Positions 37,642-50,163 of a stretch of 64,000 bases of DNA are shown here, one piece after another; position 1 is the stretch's first letter; each line of letters starts with the position of its first letter. Location of the stretch: NCBI GenBank assembly GCA_038093515.1, contig JBBPSI010000057.1:62001-126000 (forward strand), written 5' to 3'. A model generated the notes under the pieces. The model was not told the DNA's origin, made no database searches, and worked only from the letters and a program-made list of their open reading frames with translations. The position numbers and the translations under genes were made by a program. The DNA comes from Butyriboletus loyo (lineage: Eukaryota > Basidiomycota > Agaricomycetes > Boletales > Boletaceae).

Positions 37642-37673
37642 GCGAAAGCGATCTAACGTTTTAGATCCAGCTG
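37642..37673 (+). repeat. Dispersed motif copy B
   Basis: Second copy of the GCGAAAGCGnTCTAACGTTT motif with AGATCCAGCTGAAA downstream. It lies about 80 bases to the right of the inverted segment. Confidence 0.5.
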
Positions 37674-37952
37674 AAAACGAGAGCTGGGCTAACTGTTAGC
37701 AAACGGACCACATCGATGACTATATCCGGCGCACCCCAGTTTGAATTGTCTTGGAACATGGTCTTGGAACCACCCCAGGATTATATCAACCTCCGTCATT
37801 CAGTATCTCTCCGCAGTCGCTACTCAGTACTCGCTACGCAAGGTCTCACATGATCAGGAACCCCTCAAACCCCTAACCGATTCCCATACAAAAAGCACAG
37901 TCCGTTCGAGAAATCGCTTTGCTATCCTATTCTCCGACGCACAAGATACACA

Positions 37953-39788
37953 ATGCTTTCCCGGACGTTGCTCTTTGCAAGTTTGTTATGCGCTCTCCAG
38001 ATAATTGCTGTCGCAATTTCCGATCCGTCTCAAACTGTCAGTCGGACCATCACGCTTCACAAAAAGCAACTGCGTGCGCGCAGCGCAGAAGATTGGGGCG
38101 TTTGGGCCAAGAACGAGCGTGAAGCACTCAGAGTCAAATATAGTGACTCCCCGCCTTCGAAGAGGAGCGAAGGCACGAATCTGTAGGGTCTACGTCTGGT
38201 TGTCGAAACGCTCTGACTTGCGTTTCGTAGAATGATCAACCAGGAATCCGATGCAAGGCAAGAAGCGGGGTCAGGTTCATCTCCTGTTACTAACGCTCTC
38301 TCTCCAGTTACATCGGTTCCATTGCAATCGGAACACCACCTGTTCCGTTCTATGTCAGTCTCGATACTGGTTCATCGTCAGTCCAATTTACCCCTATTTG
38401 TGTCGTCGTCTCACATCTCCTGTCAATCAGAGATCTATGGGTGGCAGACGCACGTTGTGATTCGAGCTGTTCCAACGACTCTCACAATCTTGCGTCATCG
38501 TCGACCTTCCAGAACCTCTCCCAGCCCTTCACGGCTGTCTACGGAAGTGGCCAAGCCACTGGCACTCTTGCTTCGGATGTTGTTCAGATGGCTGGATTTT
38601 CGGTCAAGGATCAGGTATTTGGTGCCGTCACGCAGGTTTCGAGTGGTTTTTTGTCGAGTCCGGTATCTGGGTTGCTGGGTTTGGCTTGGCAGAGCATTGC
38701 TTCTTCAGGTCAACCACCGTTTTGGCAAACGTTGGCCAGCCAAGGTGCTTGGTCACAGCCTGAGATGGGCTTTCAACTGACGCGGTACGTATTCTGTTTT
38801 GTTTACGTGGAACGTATGCTCAATTGCATCCTTAGTTTCCTCAATGATTCGACTGCCCAGCCGTTGGAGCCAGGAGGAAGCTTTACGATGGGTGGATTGA
38901 AATTCCGTGCTATCTGATGTGACTTGCTGACTCTTCATTGTGTAGGATTCCTCAACTCGAGCTTGTACACAGGCAAAATCGACTACCAAAACATGGTCGC
39001 GCCACAAAGTTATTGGGTTCTTTCTCTCACTAGTGAGCATTTTACTACATCATGACGTCATGGCTAAATTCGGCCTCGTAGGCTTAACTGTCCAAGGTAG
39101 CAGCGTGTCGCTTCCTTCGGGATCTGCATCCTTCGCTGCAATCGATACGGGAACTACACTTGTCGCCGGTCCCTCCAGCATGATTCAGAACGTTTATGCA
39201 CAGATTCCTGGTTCCCAGCCTGGCAACGGCAGTTGGGAAGGCTTTTGGACATATCGTACGTTCATCACGCACCGACAAAGGTTTATATTTAGTTACGCAT
39301 CGATAGCGTGCGACACCAGTGTCCACATCGCAATGTCGTTCGGTGGACCGAGCTGGCCAGTGAGCCCGGCCGACTTTCAGCTCACCAAAATCGGTCCCAA
39401 CCAATGCGTCGGGGCGTTCTTTGTTTTTAGCGGCACCACTGGTAATGCCCCGAGTTGGATCATCGGTGACACGTTCCTCGTAGGCAATTTTTCTCGAGCC
39501 GGTTCCCTAAACCGCATTTCGGTTTGACTGATTTGGTGTACGCAGAAAAACGTATTTTCGGTGTTTAGATATAGCCCTCCCTCGGTCGGGTTTGCGACGC
39601 TTTCTGCGGCTGCGCTGAGTATGAACGGGGTGAATGGGCAGCCGCCAACAGCTACGATTGGTCCTGCTTCAACGAGCGTAACTGCGACGACTGGCAATGC
39701 GACGAGCGGGGCATTTGAAACGTCGAGTTGGACATTCAACCCCCTCGTAGTAGCGTGTGGAGTGGCTTTGGGAGCTATGTTGTTGTGA
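37953..39788 (+). CDS. Pepsin-like aspartic protease, probably GPI-anchored
   Basis: Secretory A1-family endopeptidase. Signal peptide MLSRTLLFASLLCALQIIAVA, then a propeptide with basic stretches. First catalytic site FYVSLDTGSSDLWV, split by an intron inside the second Ser codon (about 38375); flap TAVYGSGQATG; SPVSGLLGLAWQSI; second catalytic site FAAIDTGTTLVAGP (39136-39180); and the C-terminal WIIGDTFL, joined across an intron to KNVFSVFRYSPPSVGFA. The mature lobe pair is complete. A Thr/Ser-rich linker and a final hydrophobic segment (FNPLVVACGVALGAMLL) with no charged tail follow, the pattern of a GPI-anchor signal, which would place it at the membrane or wall (yapsin-like). Seven or so introns; about 475 residues. 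Confidence 0.9.
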
Positions 39789-39990
39789 AGGACTTATTCC
39801 AAGAAATGTATCCATGGACTAATATTTAGCATGTATTCATCCTCCAGTGTACCATTTCCTGCTCGGGACTTTGCTTTCAAATCACATTCGTAACGCAGAA
39901 TGGTGTCAATGTGGTTGTGTGGGTTGAATAAGATTAGACTACAGTAGCATACATCCGATCAATTAGGAATCAAGTGAGATGGTGTAAAGT

Positions 39991-40563
<573 letters not shown>

Positions 40564-40843
40564 TGCAGATTGGTAGTGGTTGGTGATGGGATGGTTATGT
40601 GTTTTTGTTAAACCGACACCTGTGTATTTAAGTTGTCGCGTCACGTGGTCACGTGGATGCGCGTTCCACTCGATCAACAATCAACAAAGCGTTTACGGAA
40701 ATTCGACACAGCCACGGCGTCGGCCATATATAGCGACGCTGAAGAGGTCGAGTAATTCCACATATCTCTTTGCCCTCTACCGCGACGCACAACAAGCACA
40801 CTCGCAAACTTTTTATCACTCCTCCAATAACTTTTACCTAGAA
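40564..40843. promoter_or_regulatory. Divergent H3-H4 promoter, copy 1
   Basis: A 280-base bidirectional promoter. The H3 side has a TTAAATAC TATA-like box (about 40621-40631, minus strand) 60 bases from its ATG, next to two CACGTG palindromes at 40642-40647 and 40650-40655. The H4 side has CATATATAG at about 40725-40733, roughly 115 bases before its ATG. This copy has 19 bases more than copy 2, just to the right of the H4 TATA box. Confidence 0.75.
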
Positions 40844-41304
<461 letters not shown>

Positions 41305-42959
41305 ATGTGTTGGGCCTGGCTGTGTATTTATCGCTGTATGATCTAGTATACTGTAATCTTATTCCTTGCCTCTTGTCAATGCTGTGAGAGTTTGGTAGTT
41401 GTCCGGTATGAGCTCGCAGTTTCCCCGAATCCGCCATTCAACTCTTGCAAGCTTTTCTGCACGGCCTGTAGTCCTCACTTCCTTCCCAGTACTTGAACTG
41501 GCGAGCAGTCTCCCTAACGAGACCCTCACAGCCGTCTTTCCCAGCTGACTTCACTGATCTACGGTTCGACTCGGTCTGTCGCCAGTTGCTGAGTGGCTCC
41601 TGTACACAAACATCTCCATCTCCCAGACCCCCTTTCTCTATTTCCCTACAACACCTCAAGGTGTTGCCAGACCATTTTTTCCGCATCCGCATCTTGCAAG
41701 CGCTCCAAGGAAGCTCCACGTTCGATGGACACACCGACCCTCGACTTGTTCCTAAATGGCCAAGGTAGATCCGTCAGCCATTCAAGACGTCCTGGTCATC
41801 CCGTTACCACCACCACCACTACTACTACTACGTATCCAGAAACCTCTCCATCGTACACGAGTCCCTCCAAGGTAAAGTTGGCACTCCGACACTCGGACGC
41901 TTGTGACACACGCCCATCCATTTTGCATTCTCTGGCTCCATCATCGCAAGTACATACATACGCGCGGGAAAAACGCTGTGAAGCCTTGTGTGCACGTGTG
42001 GCTACGACCCAGCGGTCACTGGCAGCGCCCTCCCCCCCGTTCACCTGGCACATTCCACCGCCTCTCGACGCTCGACGACATGTATGAATGATGTCGCCGA
42101 CCCATGCAGACTATACCGATTCGAGTAACAGCCGCCGAAGAACTGTCCCTCTGTCGATCCTGGAAGAGCACCTGTCTCTCTCCTCGTCGTATCCTCTTTC
42201 CCTCAAACAGAATGGACGTACCACGAAGAACAAAAGGCGAATGGGTGGGTGTGTGGAATACGCGCGTCAGGTCTGGGTCTGTGCGTGAAGTGGGTCAACG
42301 TGCATTCTACACGTCGTCGCTCGTGACCTACGAAGAAACGCCTAGTCCCTACCTGAGGCTTGGCCCTCTGGATTCTTCACCGCGTCACGGTACGTGTCTC
42401 GGGATCCTTGGGACTGCATCCATTCCGAGGTCGTGGGAACGCTTTCCATCACCCTCCTCCTTCCCCGGTACTTCTCCCTTTCGTTGGTACCCACATCCAG
42501 AATCCATGTCACTTATGAACATACACCCATCATGGGACGTGCCGTAGACTAATGCAAACTATAAGAAAGAGAGAGGCTATCATGCTCTTCGTCTAGGTAA
42601 TCCCCCATAGACATGGTCGGCAGAAGGGAGGGAAGAAAGAAGAAGAAAAGGTGTTCATTACAGTGGCTTGTTGGAGTGACGGTACATACATTCGTGCGGA
42701 TCCAAACTCGTGATGCGTGTATAAGTATAGAACGGAGTGAGAAGAGGCAAGTGCGAACAAAGAAAGAAAGAGGGAGGGAGGGAGAGCACACATACGTGCG
42801 TCATCTTGTCCAATGCGGCAAGGACAACGGTCAAAATAAGAATGAAAGCATGAGGATACATCCCATGGGGTATCACGAAGCTGGGTAACAGTCAACGTTG
42901 AAAAAAGAAAGAGAAAAAAGAACGAAGCGACAGGCGGGAGAAAAACGTGCCGGGGGCAT
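41305..42959. other. Possible unrecognised gene region between H4 and the RhoGAP gene
   Basis: CT-rich sequence with plus-strand open frames at 41593-42087 and 42104-42547 and a candidate start MDTPTLDLFLNGQ at 41725; a GTAAAG donor near 41872 and CGCAAG acceptor near 41950 would extend it. The predicted peptide is Thr/Pro/Ser-rich and low complexity and matches nothing I know. It contains a triplet run (ACCACC..ACTACT, 41807-41831) and a GAAA/GGGA-rich run (42757-42785). Treat as unproven. Confidence 0.3.
42757..42785. repeat. Purine microsatellite
   Basis: AAAGAAAGAAAGAGGGAGGGAGGGAG-like run of mixed tetranucleotides in the 3' flank of the RhoGAP gene. Confidence 0.7.
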
Positions 42960-45668
42960 TCATGCCCCTCCTTCCGACTCGTCCACGAATATATCGGTGT
43001 AGTGTTCTAGAATCGTCTCGATGGCCTTGAAGCGTATATAAGCCCAATGGTATCCCCATAAATAAATAGCCAGAGAAAAAGACAAAAGCGTGAATACCCA
43101 CCTTGTTCTGGAAAGCCGCATCCGCCATGCTACCGTTACCATGCCCAGAGATACTCCCATTGCTCGATATCTGGCCAAATAGCGTTTGCCCGAATACAAT
43201 GGCAAGGTTCTGAATCGACATCGAGTTGTCGGTTTCACACAGTGCAATCCTGCATAACCACCACTCATCAGCACCATTTGCGACGGACGTATTCGCATAA
43301 CTAACTTGTGTAGGTGACCCAAAAAGTATTTTAGTGTCGCATAATTTGGGTCTGGCAGGTCATTGACACGCTCGTGGAGCCGAATATGTCTCAGACGGTC
43401 GTTCTCGATTCCTGACTTTAATTAGGGTAGGAGTGACGTAAAGTAACGGATCGGCTCACTGGCAGCATCAATAAAGCCTTGATGAAGATTTAGGGTAAGA
43501 AGAGGGTCTGGTAGCTCCCTGAACCACAATTTGAGTACGCTAGTGACATTATTAATGTCGGAGGTCCATTCTTCCGAGTCCAGATCCACGGACTCCATGT
43601 CTGAAAAACGTTGTCAACCATTCGCTCCGATTCACATGGCACATGTCTCACCCTTGTCTAGTCGTTCTTTCAGCAAACCGACCTTTCTTGCCATGCCGCT
43701 GATGCGATAAATTCCCTGCGAATATTGTCCGTGTTTCTCTATCGCCGCACAGCACTTTTCTAAAATAGACGGAATTTCAACGTTGTCTCTGGCCATTTGC
43801 TCGGCTAGGTCGATACCAAACGTGGGCCGGCCACGATCAGCAATTGGTGGTTGGGCACCATTATTCGGCGTCTGTGGATGCTGCGCAACAGTATAGCCTC
43901 CACCCAATGTCGGTAAAGGTGGAAGCTGATAGGGGATGAGGTTTGAATCCCGCCTCAAATGAATTAAAGAGGAAGCACGTACGAAACCTTCCTCCGCAGG
44001 ACCCTCGCGTCTTGGTCCCCGAGGAGCACCCCCATGAGCATATGCATAATTTTGCATGTATGTCTTGAAGTCTGCGCGGTTGTCAATTGATTCAATAAAC
44101 GACTTGAGACCGATCCCTTTGAGTGCTACGTCAGAAACTGGTGCTCATGAACAGCCCCAAAAAGCTTGCCTTCTTCAGGTGAGACAGGAACAAGGGTCGA
44201 TCCATCACTAAGTACGATGCTTTCAAACAGAAAGGCATATCTCGTCAGGTGGTACTGCGTTCCGAGATCGATTTCGTCAGCACACTCCTTGAGGGACTAC
44301 ATCCGTGATGAGCATGAAAACAGTACATTAAAATGTACACACGAACTCGTAGGATGCGGGGAAGCTGGAAATTGAAGTATTCTTGTCGCATGGTTTGGGT
44401 ATCGGTAAAGGCTTTACGATAAGTGTCTGATGCGCTTGAAACACGTGACCGAATGTCGTCTTCCTGCCGTTGGATCTAACCGATGATCAGTCACCAATAA
44501 TGAAACCAATCGAGATCTGAACCGCTGACATTTCCGGGATTTTTACCCTTCAGAAGCAAGCCGCCCTTGGCTACAGCCTTTCCGAGGACGCGTTTGCCCC
44601 CCAAAACTCCAGGGGCTTTGGCATGCACTGTACTCTCGTTGAGTGGTTCACCCTCTTTCTGGAGTAGCACGCGCTCCAGCTCTTCTGACGACACATCTAG
44701 CCGAGTTTTGCTCTTTTCCATGTTCATCTCTGCCTCTTGCAGGGAACGCTCGTAACGGCTTGCCAATTCCTTCGTCTGTATTCAAATCAGAAGCATGTTC
44801 CTGATAGGAGGGACTCTGCGAACAAACCTGTTTCCTGTTCTTATCAACTTCCTTGGCCAGAGAAGCGAGCTCGTCGCTCATTTCATTGAGACGTTGAGCA
44901 AACCTTATCCTGTTGTCGGCCATGACTTCATGGAGCTTCATAGAGGATTGCCACGCATGCACAAAAGATCTGGCAGCAACGTGAATAAGTTCGGCGTCAA
45001 TGAGCGACATGCGCTGTACATTACCCAGCTTTTCCGTCGTTCATAGAGTATACCTCCGACGTGCTGCGAGCCAGTTTCTGCAGACTCTTGCCATACTCTT
45101 CTTCAAGAACAGCCCGTTTCTTGAAAAAGACCGAAGCCTCCTGTTGTGGTTACAGATCAAACTTAGTGTCATGCTACACCTTGGAGAATGCACAAAAAAC
45201 GACCACTAACCCGACAGGAGACCATGCTCTGTTTGATGCGATCCAGCAGTAGCGGCACACCACACTGCCATGCCCGTGTATGAACATATAACCAACTTCC
45301 AAATCCAATACGCTGTCACTCACGTCTAGTTCGCACAGTGCCCTCAAAACGTTCTCGTCGAAGCTAGGTTCTACCAAGCTGGCTACGTCACTCGGGATGG
45401 TGGACAGCGTATCCTTCCGGTCGACGGTGATGGGGATACTGTCTCGCCGTCTAGACAAAGACGATCTTCCTAGCGAATCGGAACTTGATCTGGGAGGCGG
45501 TGATGACGGTTTCCCTGGCGCAAGCGTGAACGCCGGCGTCGTCGCAGATTCGTGCAGGAGTGAGAGGTTACCAGGCTGGGTAAGGCTGTATGGTGCATGA
45601 CCGGGATTGCTTGGGTCTGAGTGGTCTGTGGAGTCCCATACAGATGGAGAGTAACCGTCGTCGCCCAT
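42960..45668 (-). CDS. F-BAR/RhoGAP protein, Rgd1-like
   Basis: GTPase-activating protein for Rho-family GTPases with a membrane-bending F-BAR module; acts in polarity, septation and actin control. The start MGDDGYSPSVWDSTDHSD (45668) opens a Ser/Pro-rich region; an upstream Met adds a hydrophobic stretch and is less likely. After introns comes the F-BAR core: CGVPLLLDRIKQSM, EASVFFKKRA.LEEEYGKSLQKL, SSMKLHEVMADNRIRFAQRL, and ASRYERSLQEAEMNMEKSKTR. A linker with LPRILRSLKE, DLGTQYHLTRYAFLFES and DNRADFKTYM leads to RhoGAP: FGIDLAEQMARDNVEIP, the arginine finger GIYRISG, LLKERLDK, KLWFRELPDPLLTL, and NLAIVFGQTLFG. It ends HYTDIFVDESEGGA. Many short introns; about 700 residues. The F-BAR then RhoGAP order and length match Rgd1. 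Confidence 0.9.
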
Positions 45669-46123
45669 GGCTACATCCACGACGAGAAACACGACGAGCG
45701 GGACGAAAAGGCAACGAGTGATGAGGGATATCTGGCACGACACACCCGACGCCCATAGCGCAGCTGTATTACGTAAGCATTTTCCATTTCAAGACGAATT
45801 TGACCCTGTCGAGTTCGGCCAGCACTTCAAGCAGCGGTGCCTGTTCTGATCCCTGATCTACCCGCAGTCTTCATGACCATGATGCGCCTGAGTAACTCTC
45901 ATTACATATCAATGCAGTCCATGTACCACACAGCTACGACCCATTCAAGAACCCACTACCCAAATGTCCGACAGGAAAAATGTCCATTCCACGTCAATGG
46001 CCGTTCGTCCTGCCCGCACAACGTGGACATGCGACGTCGCGTGTATCCGTGATGATGCCTTGGTCCGGTAACATCCTTGTCCCATTGTGTCAGCACAGAA
46101 GGTCCGACAGACATACACACCAC
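45669..46123. other. Spacer, no gene
   Basis: 455 bases upstream of the RhoGAP gene and downstream of the small cysteine-rich gene. No feature was recognised. Confidence 0.35.
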
Positions 46124-46329
46124 TTACACTTGCGCGCATGTTGATTCACAGTCATGCGACTCCGTCTCATGCATACGACTGAACTTGCAGTCCTTATTGC
46201 AGTCCACCTGTCAAGGTCAGCATTTTGGAATTCCAACGAGTAAGTGCCCACGGAGCGTACCGTTTGTCGCCTAACCATAGATTGGTGACCACAGCGGTAT
46301 TCATAGTACTGAAGGATGTTGTAGCACAT
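46124..46329 (-). CDS. Small cysteine-rich protein, 50 residues
   Basis: Two exons separated by a 53-base intron (GTACGC..TTGACAG) give a 50-residue protein: MCYNILQYYEYRCGHQSMVRRQT then VDCNKDCKFSRMHETESHDCES and TCAQV. It has six Cys (MCY, CGH, DCN, DCK, DCE, TCA) and two or three His in a spacing that suggests a small zinc-binding or disulfide fold. From memory, short MCYxxLxYYxCGHQ proteins are common in agarics and their function is unknown. The unspliced frame loses the Cys pattern, so the intron is well supported. There is no signal peptide, so the protein is probably intracellular. It lies alone between the RhoGAP gene and NUP85. Confidence 0.7.
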
Positions 46330-47458
46330 TCTGGAAAGAACCAGGAATTGGGCGATGTGGGGGTGTCAAATACCAACGTCGCCATCCTCACCCGTATAAA
46401 TACGCCCTGAATAAGACTCTTTGGGGATGTAAACTTGGACCAAACCACAACAGCTTGGCTGCAATGAACCTGCGCGCAGAGCCTGAGAAAATGAAACAGG
46501 AGCAATACGGGCCGAATGGGCATCACCGATCCAAAAGTCAGTGTGATTATCCTCAGGACCAATGCAAAAAACCAAGTCCTGATGTGGTCATCATGTGGGT
46601 CGTTCCTGGTGCGAAGTTCCTCGAGGATCCCGAGAGGCTGGGGGCCGGGGGCTATGAGGCTGCACCCGGTCACACAGAGCGTTGGGGGCAATCAGAGGAC
46701 GAGACAAGTTCCCCCACCGGAGGCAAATTACTGGTGCTAAACGGTGGCAGGTGAAATCTTTAGCGCGAACACTTCACGAGGAGTGATCATTAGACACATT
46801 ACCGAATATTCGTATTGAGCGTCTATCCAGGGCCAACTGAGACGAGTTGAGTGTCCGATAGTATCCACAGCCTTGACAGTGATGAAAAAACCTGTCCTCG
46901 AGGCCGACGTCAAAATCAGGACACGGCGGAATTCACGAGCCGCACGGATATGAACAAGGGAGGGGAAAAAAAAAGCGAAATCCAAAAGACCTGGCGGGGC
47001 GAAGACGGTGGCAAGAGTCGCCCGATGCGGCAGAGAGCAAAATCCCAGAGTAAAGTTTGTACGGCTTGAGCTCAAGCCCAGAGAAAACGTGTAGCGTTGA
47101 GCGCGGGTAATGCAGGGATGCACATCAACAACGTCAGAGGTGTTCCACGATTCACGGCAGCAAATATTTTCACTATCCCCTAGTGGTATCTGCCACAAGG
47201 ACCTATCAGTTAACATCTTAAGGCAAAACCCTTATCCAGGCATGAGGCAACCAGATCTATCAATGAGCTACCGGTGCAATCAAGCCACAGTGCCAAAAAG
47301 ATCCGAAACGAAGGACTTGACGTTTGAGGGGATATCATGTCATCCCTTACGTGACGTGACTCGCCGATTACTCTGGTTTTCTGCAAGGTACTTGGCCAGG
47401 GGCAGCAGGAAGAATGAGCAGCACATATAGCAATGCAGATGGAGAAGTACAAACAACC
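46330..47458. other. Spacer, no recognised gene
   Basis: About 1.1 kb. Long frames on the minus strand (46737-47216 and 46366-46691) lack any recognisable motif and do not begin with convincing ATG contexts. It contains the promoter of the small cysteine-rich gene and the NUP85 3' UTR. Confidence 0.35.
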
Positions 47459-50163
47459 TTATACAGTCGGTCCCATTCTCCTATCAATGATCTGCGTACC
47501 TCCCGTTCCAATCATAGCACATCTTGCAAAGTATTTCGCAAGGGCGAGACGAACCACCTGCAACCGCTGCTGGACATCTTGGCGTCCGTCAATACGGAGC
47601 TTCATCTCCAGCATCTTGAGGTAATCTTCTCCAGATCCCTGGGCCGTCCTGGCGCAAACGTCATCAAGACGATGGAGTAAAAGACACGCGCTGGTGTAAG
47701 AAAAGAGCGGGCTAGGTTCTAGAACGTGATTGGATTAGCTCCGAGCTGCCGCATGTACTACACACTAAGACATGCCATGTTGCAAGAGCTGAACAGCATC
47801 GCATAGCAAAACCCCCCACCAGGACTTCGGCGCAATCTCCTCTTGAAATATTGTCACAAGATCCCAAGCGGCGTCCTGGAGGTCCTGATTCAACAGCCGC
47901 TGATGAAACTCAGCGTACCGCACAGCAAATATCAATCGATGGATAAAAACGCCGTGTGCCCCGGCATTCGTGCGGAGGGCCTGTAGGGACGGAGCAATAT
48001 CGAGGACATATCCGGTGTATTGTTCCGGACCTGAAATGATTTAGACAGTAACATCTCAGAATACTGTGTGCTGAACCTGTATGAATATACTCTTGTAAGA
48101 TACGATCAACCACACGACCAAGGCCCGGCCAGTCTTCCGCCGATGAACAATATGAGAGTGCAAGGCCATATTCCTTTTTCTGCACAAATGTTCGAGCGGC
48201 TATCTGAACCATGGGGAGTAAGTAATTGGTTGGAAACGTAGTCAATCCGACTCAACCCTGCAAACGCTTCTCCGGGCATTTTCTCGCCCATATTCATGGC
48301 AAGTTGCATTCAAATCTTTGATTATTCCAGATAAGTCTCCTTTGCTCGGATTTTCGTCGACGTTACTTTCCGTGGCGTTCGTGGACTCTACGCCATGCAA
48401 TCTCAGCGGGACACGCACCAGCACCTCGTCAGCAGTCTTTGCACCAATCTTCCCACACGAAAACATGTACGCCACCGTAATTCTCCACAAGGCGGAATCA
48501 GCATGGAGGTACTGCGCGTATGAAATAACGTAAAAGTTCCTGGGTGTTAATCCTGAACTACATCCAGATTCATTTTTTTCCATTCCAGATACTTGGATAT
48601 ATGTGGCGCACTTACTCCTCATTCGGATCTTTGTCTACCAGAGCTAGCGGCTCCATTATGTCTGCCAGGTGTGCGCTCAGCCAAGGGTCCAATCTTGCGG
48701 CGTGGTCCAGCGTTTTTAATGGATCACCGGTAAAGAGCGCAGCATGGATCATGTCCTCCAGGTTGGTCGGATCGGGTGGCATGTCCTCAAGGATCTGTGC
48801 GATAACGTCGCTTTTAGAAGGAGTCAGCGGGTGATGGAAGCAAAAATAACCTGGACCTACGGCAGATCCTGCCGCCGAAGCCTTGAATCCACGAAAACAC
48901 CCCATGCAACACAAACTTCCTTCCAGTCAGCACCAAGTTCTTCGCAAACCTTCTGGATAATTTCCCCGCGGCCTTCAAGTATACCAACTATGTCACTGAA
49001 ACGATCCCACCAATCCTCGTAATCGTCACGTCGGTCCGACTCAGGAACGCCATCAAGCTCAAGACGTAGTGCCTTGACCTTTTCTTTCCACCTGTGAGAT
49101 GCATATGCAAATTCTCGTTCCGCCTCATATGCCTGCAGCTTCGGCTGTGTATTGAGTAATGGGATCAAGATTTGTGACAGTCTGCGTAAATCTTTAGATG
49201 GGTGGGCGGATAGGGTCCCCAGGAAGAATGTCGCAGCTTTACTCAGTCCTCTGAGAGTTGCCCTTGAGAGAAAGTTAGAAAAAGACAGAAATAGTGATCG
49301 GCGTCAAACCTAATTAGGTACGGCCAGAAGGTTTCATCCGACCAAGGATGTTCTAGGGTCGAGAGGTGGTCTCCTTCTTCAGTGGAAGGTTCAATGAAAT
49401 GGATGTTTAACCATTCCATAAGGTCGTCTCCGACGGGAGCATTCTCGAGTCCATACTCGGGGACATAGAGAATTACAAAAAGTGATAAACACGTGTACAG
49501 CGTTCTGTAGTGGTCACTGGGAACTTGACGGGCTTCAGAAGAGGATTTCTGAATGGAATTCTTGAGAATTTGTAGAAACAAGGTCGAGACACATACCGCC
49601 GTGTGTACCCAGCATTCTTTTGCAAAATTTACATAGTCAAGGGCGAGCTTGCGCATCATTCGTTGGCTTGGTTCATGCTGAAGCCTTGAGAAGAACTCAA
49701 TAATCGCAGTTGCACCAACAAGAAATCCCCTTACAGGTCAATGCCGTTTTGTGTCACTGACTTCAACAGGTTCTGCCACGCAGCAAATATAATCGAAGTA
49801 TCACCAATGAACTGGAATATATTATTTAATGAATATGATGGAACACAAGATAAGATAAGGTAACACACCAAACGACGTTCGGACAGTGGTAGGGCCTCCG
49901 AGCTCACGAAATAGACAAGCTGATCATCCGGGCTGAATACATGATGCTTTGCTGACAGGTTCTCTAGCTGTGGTGAATATCATACTCGACCCATGAGATT
50001 TTTGATGCCTTAGTAATTCTCTTACCGAAGAGGCTGGATACACCGCATACGTTTGATTCAAAGGAGATGAAGCTACGCGAAGCGTTCTCCCTGATTTTGC
50101 CAGCTCCTCTGCGCGTCCCGCAACTAGAAGAGGTGGCACGACGCCCAGATGGTCAGAGGGCAT
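47459..50163 (-). CDS. NUP85: Nucleoporin Nup85
   Basis: Subunit of the Y-shaped (Nup84/Nup107) outer-ring complex of the nuclear pore. Alpha-helical solenoid of about 720 residues. Start MPSDHLGVVPPLLVAGRAEEL at 50163 (the frame continues upstream only to a GTG). Recognisable blocks: DDQLVYFVSSEALPLSERRLFIGDTS, LENAPVGDDLMEWLNIHFIEPSTEEGD, HPWSDETFWPYLIR, RDDYEDWWDRFSDIVGILEG, SNLEDMIHAALFTGDPLKTL-like, YVISYAQYLHADSALWRITVAYM, SLQALRTNAGAHGVFIHRL and IAPKSWWGVLL. A last intron (83 bases, GTCTTAG..CACCAG) leads to a final exon LLLHRLDDVCARTAQGSGEDYL..RLALAKYFARCAMIGTGG with stop TAA at 47461-47459, matching the usual Nup85 C terminus. Without that splice the frame would stop early at 47765. 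Many introns. Confidence 0.88.

Larger units (their letters stand above)
36773..37952. other. Gene-poor spacer with repeat fragments
   Basis: Holds the inverted counterpart (37450-37562) of the 14436-14510 segment and copy B of the dispersed motif. A 64-codon open frame at 37100-37294 looks uninterrupted but matches no family I know. The aspartic protease promoter lies at the right end. Confidence 0.35.

Noticed and set aside
41568..41580. GGTTCGACTCG as a tRNA B box
   Set aside because: The last bases do not fit the consensus and no A box or cloverleaf is found upstream.
46737..47216. 159-codon minus-strand open frame
   Set aside because: It has no recognisable domain, an unconvincing start and unbiased composition; probably chance.
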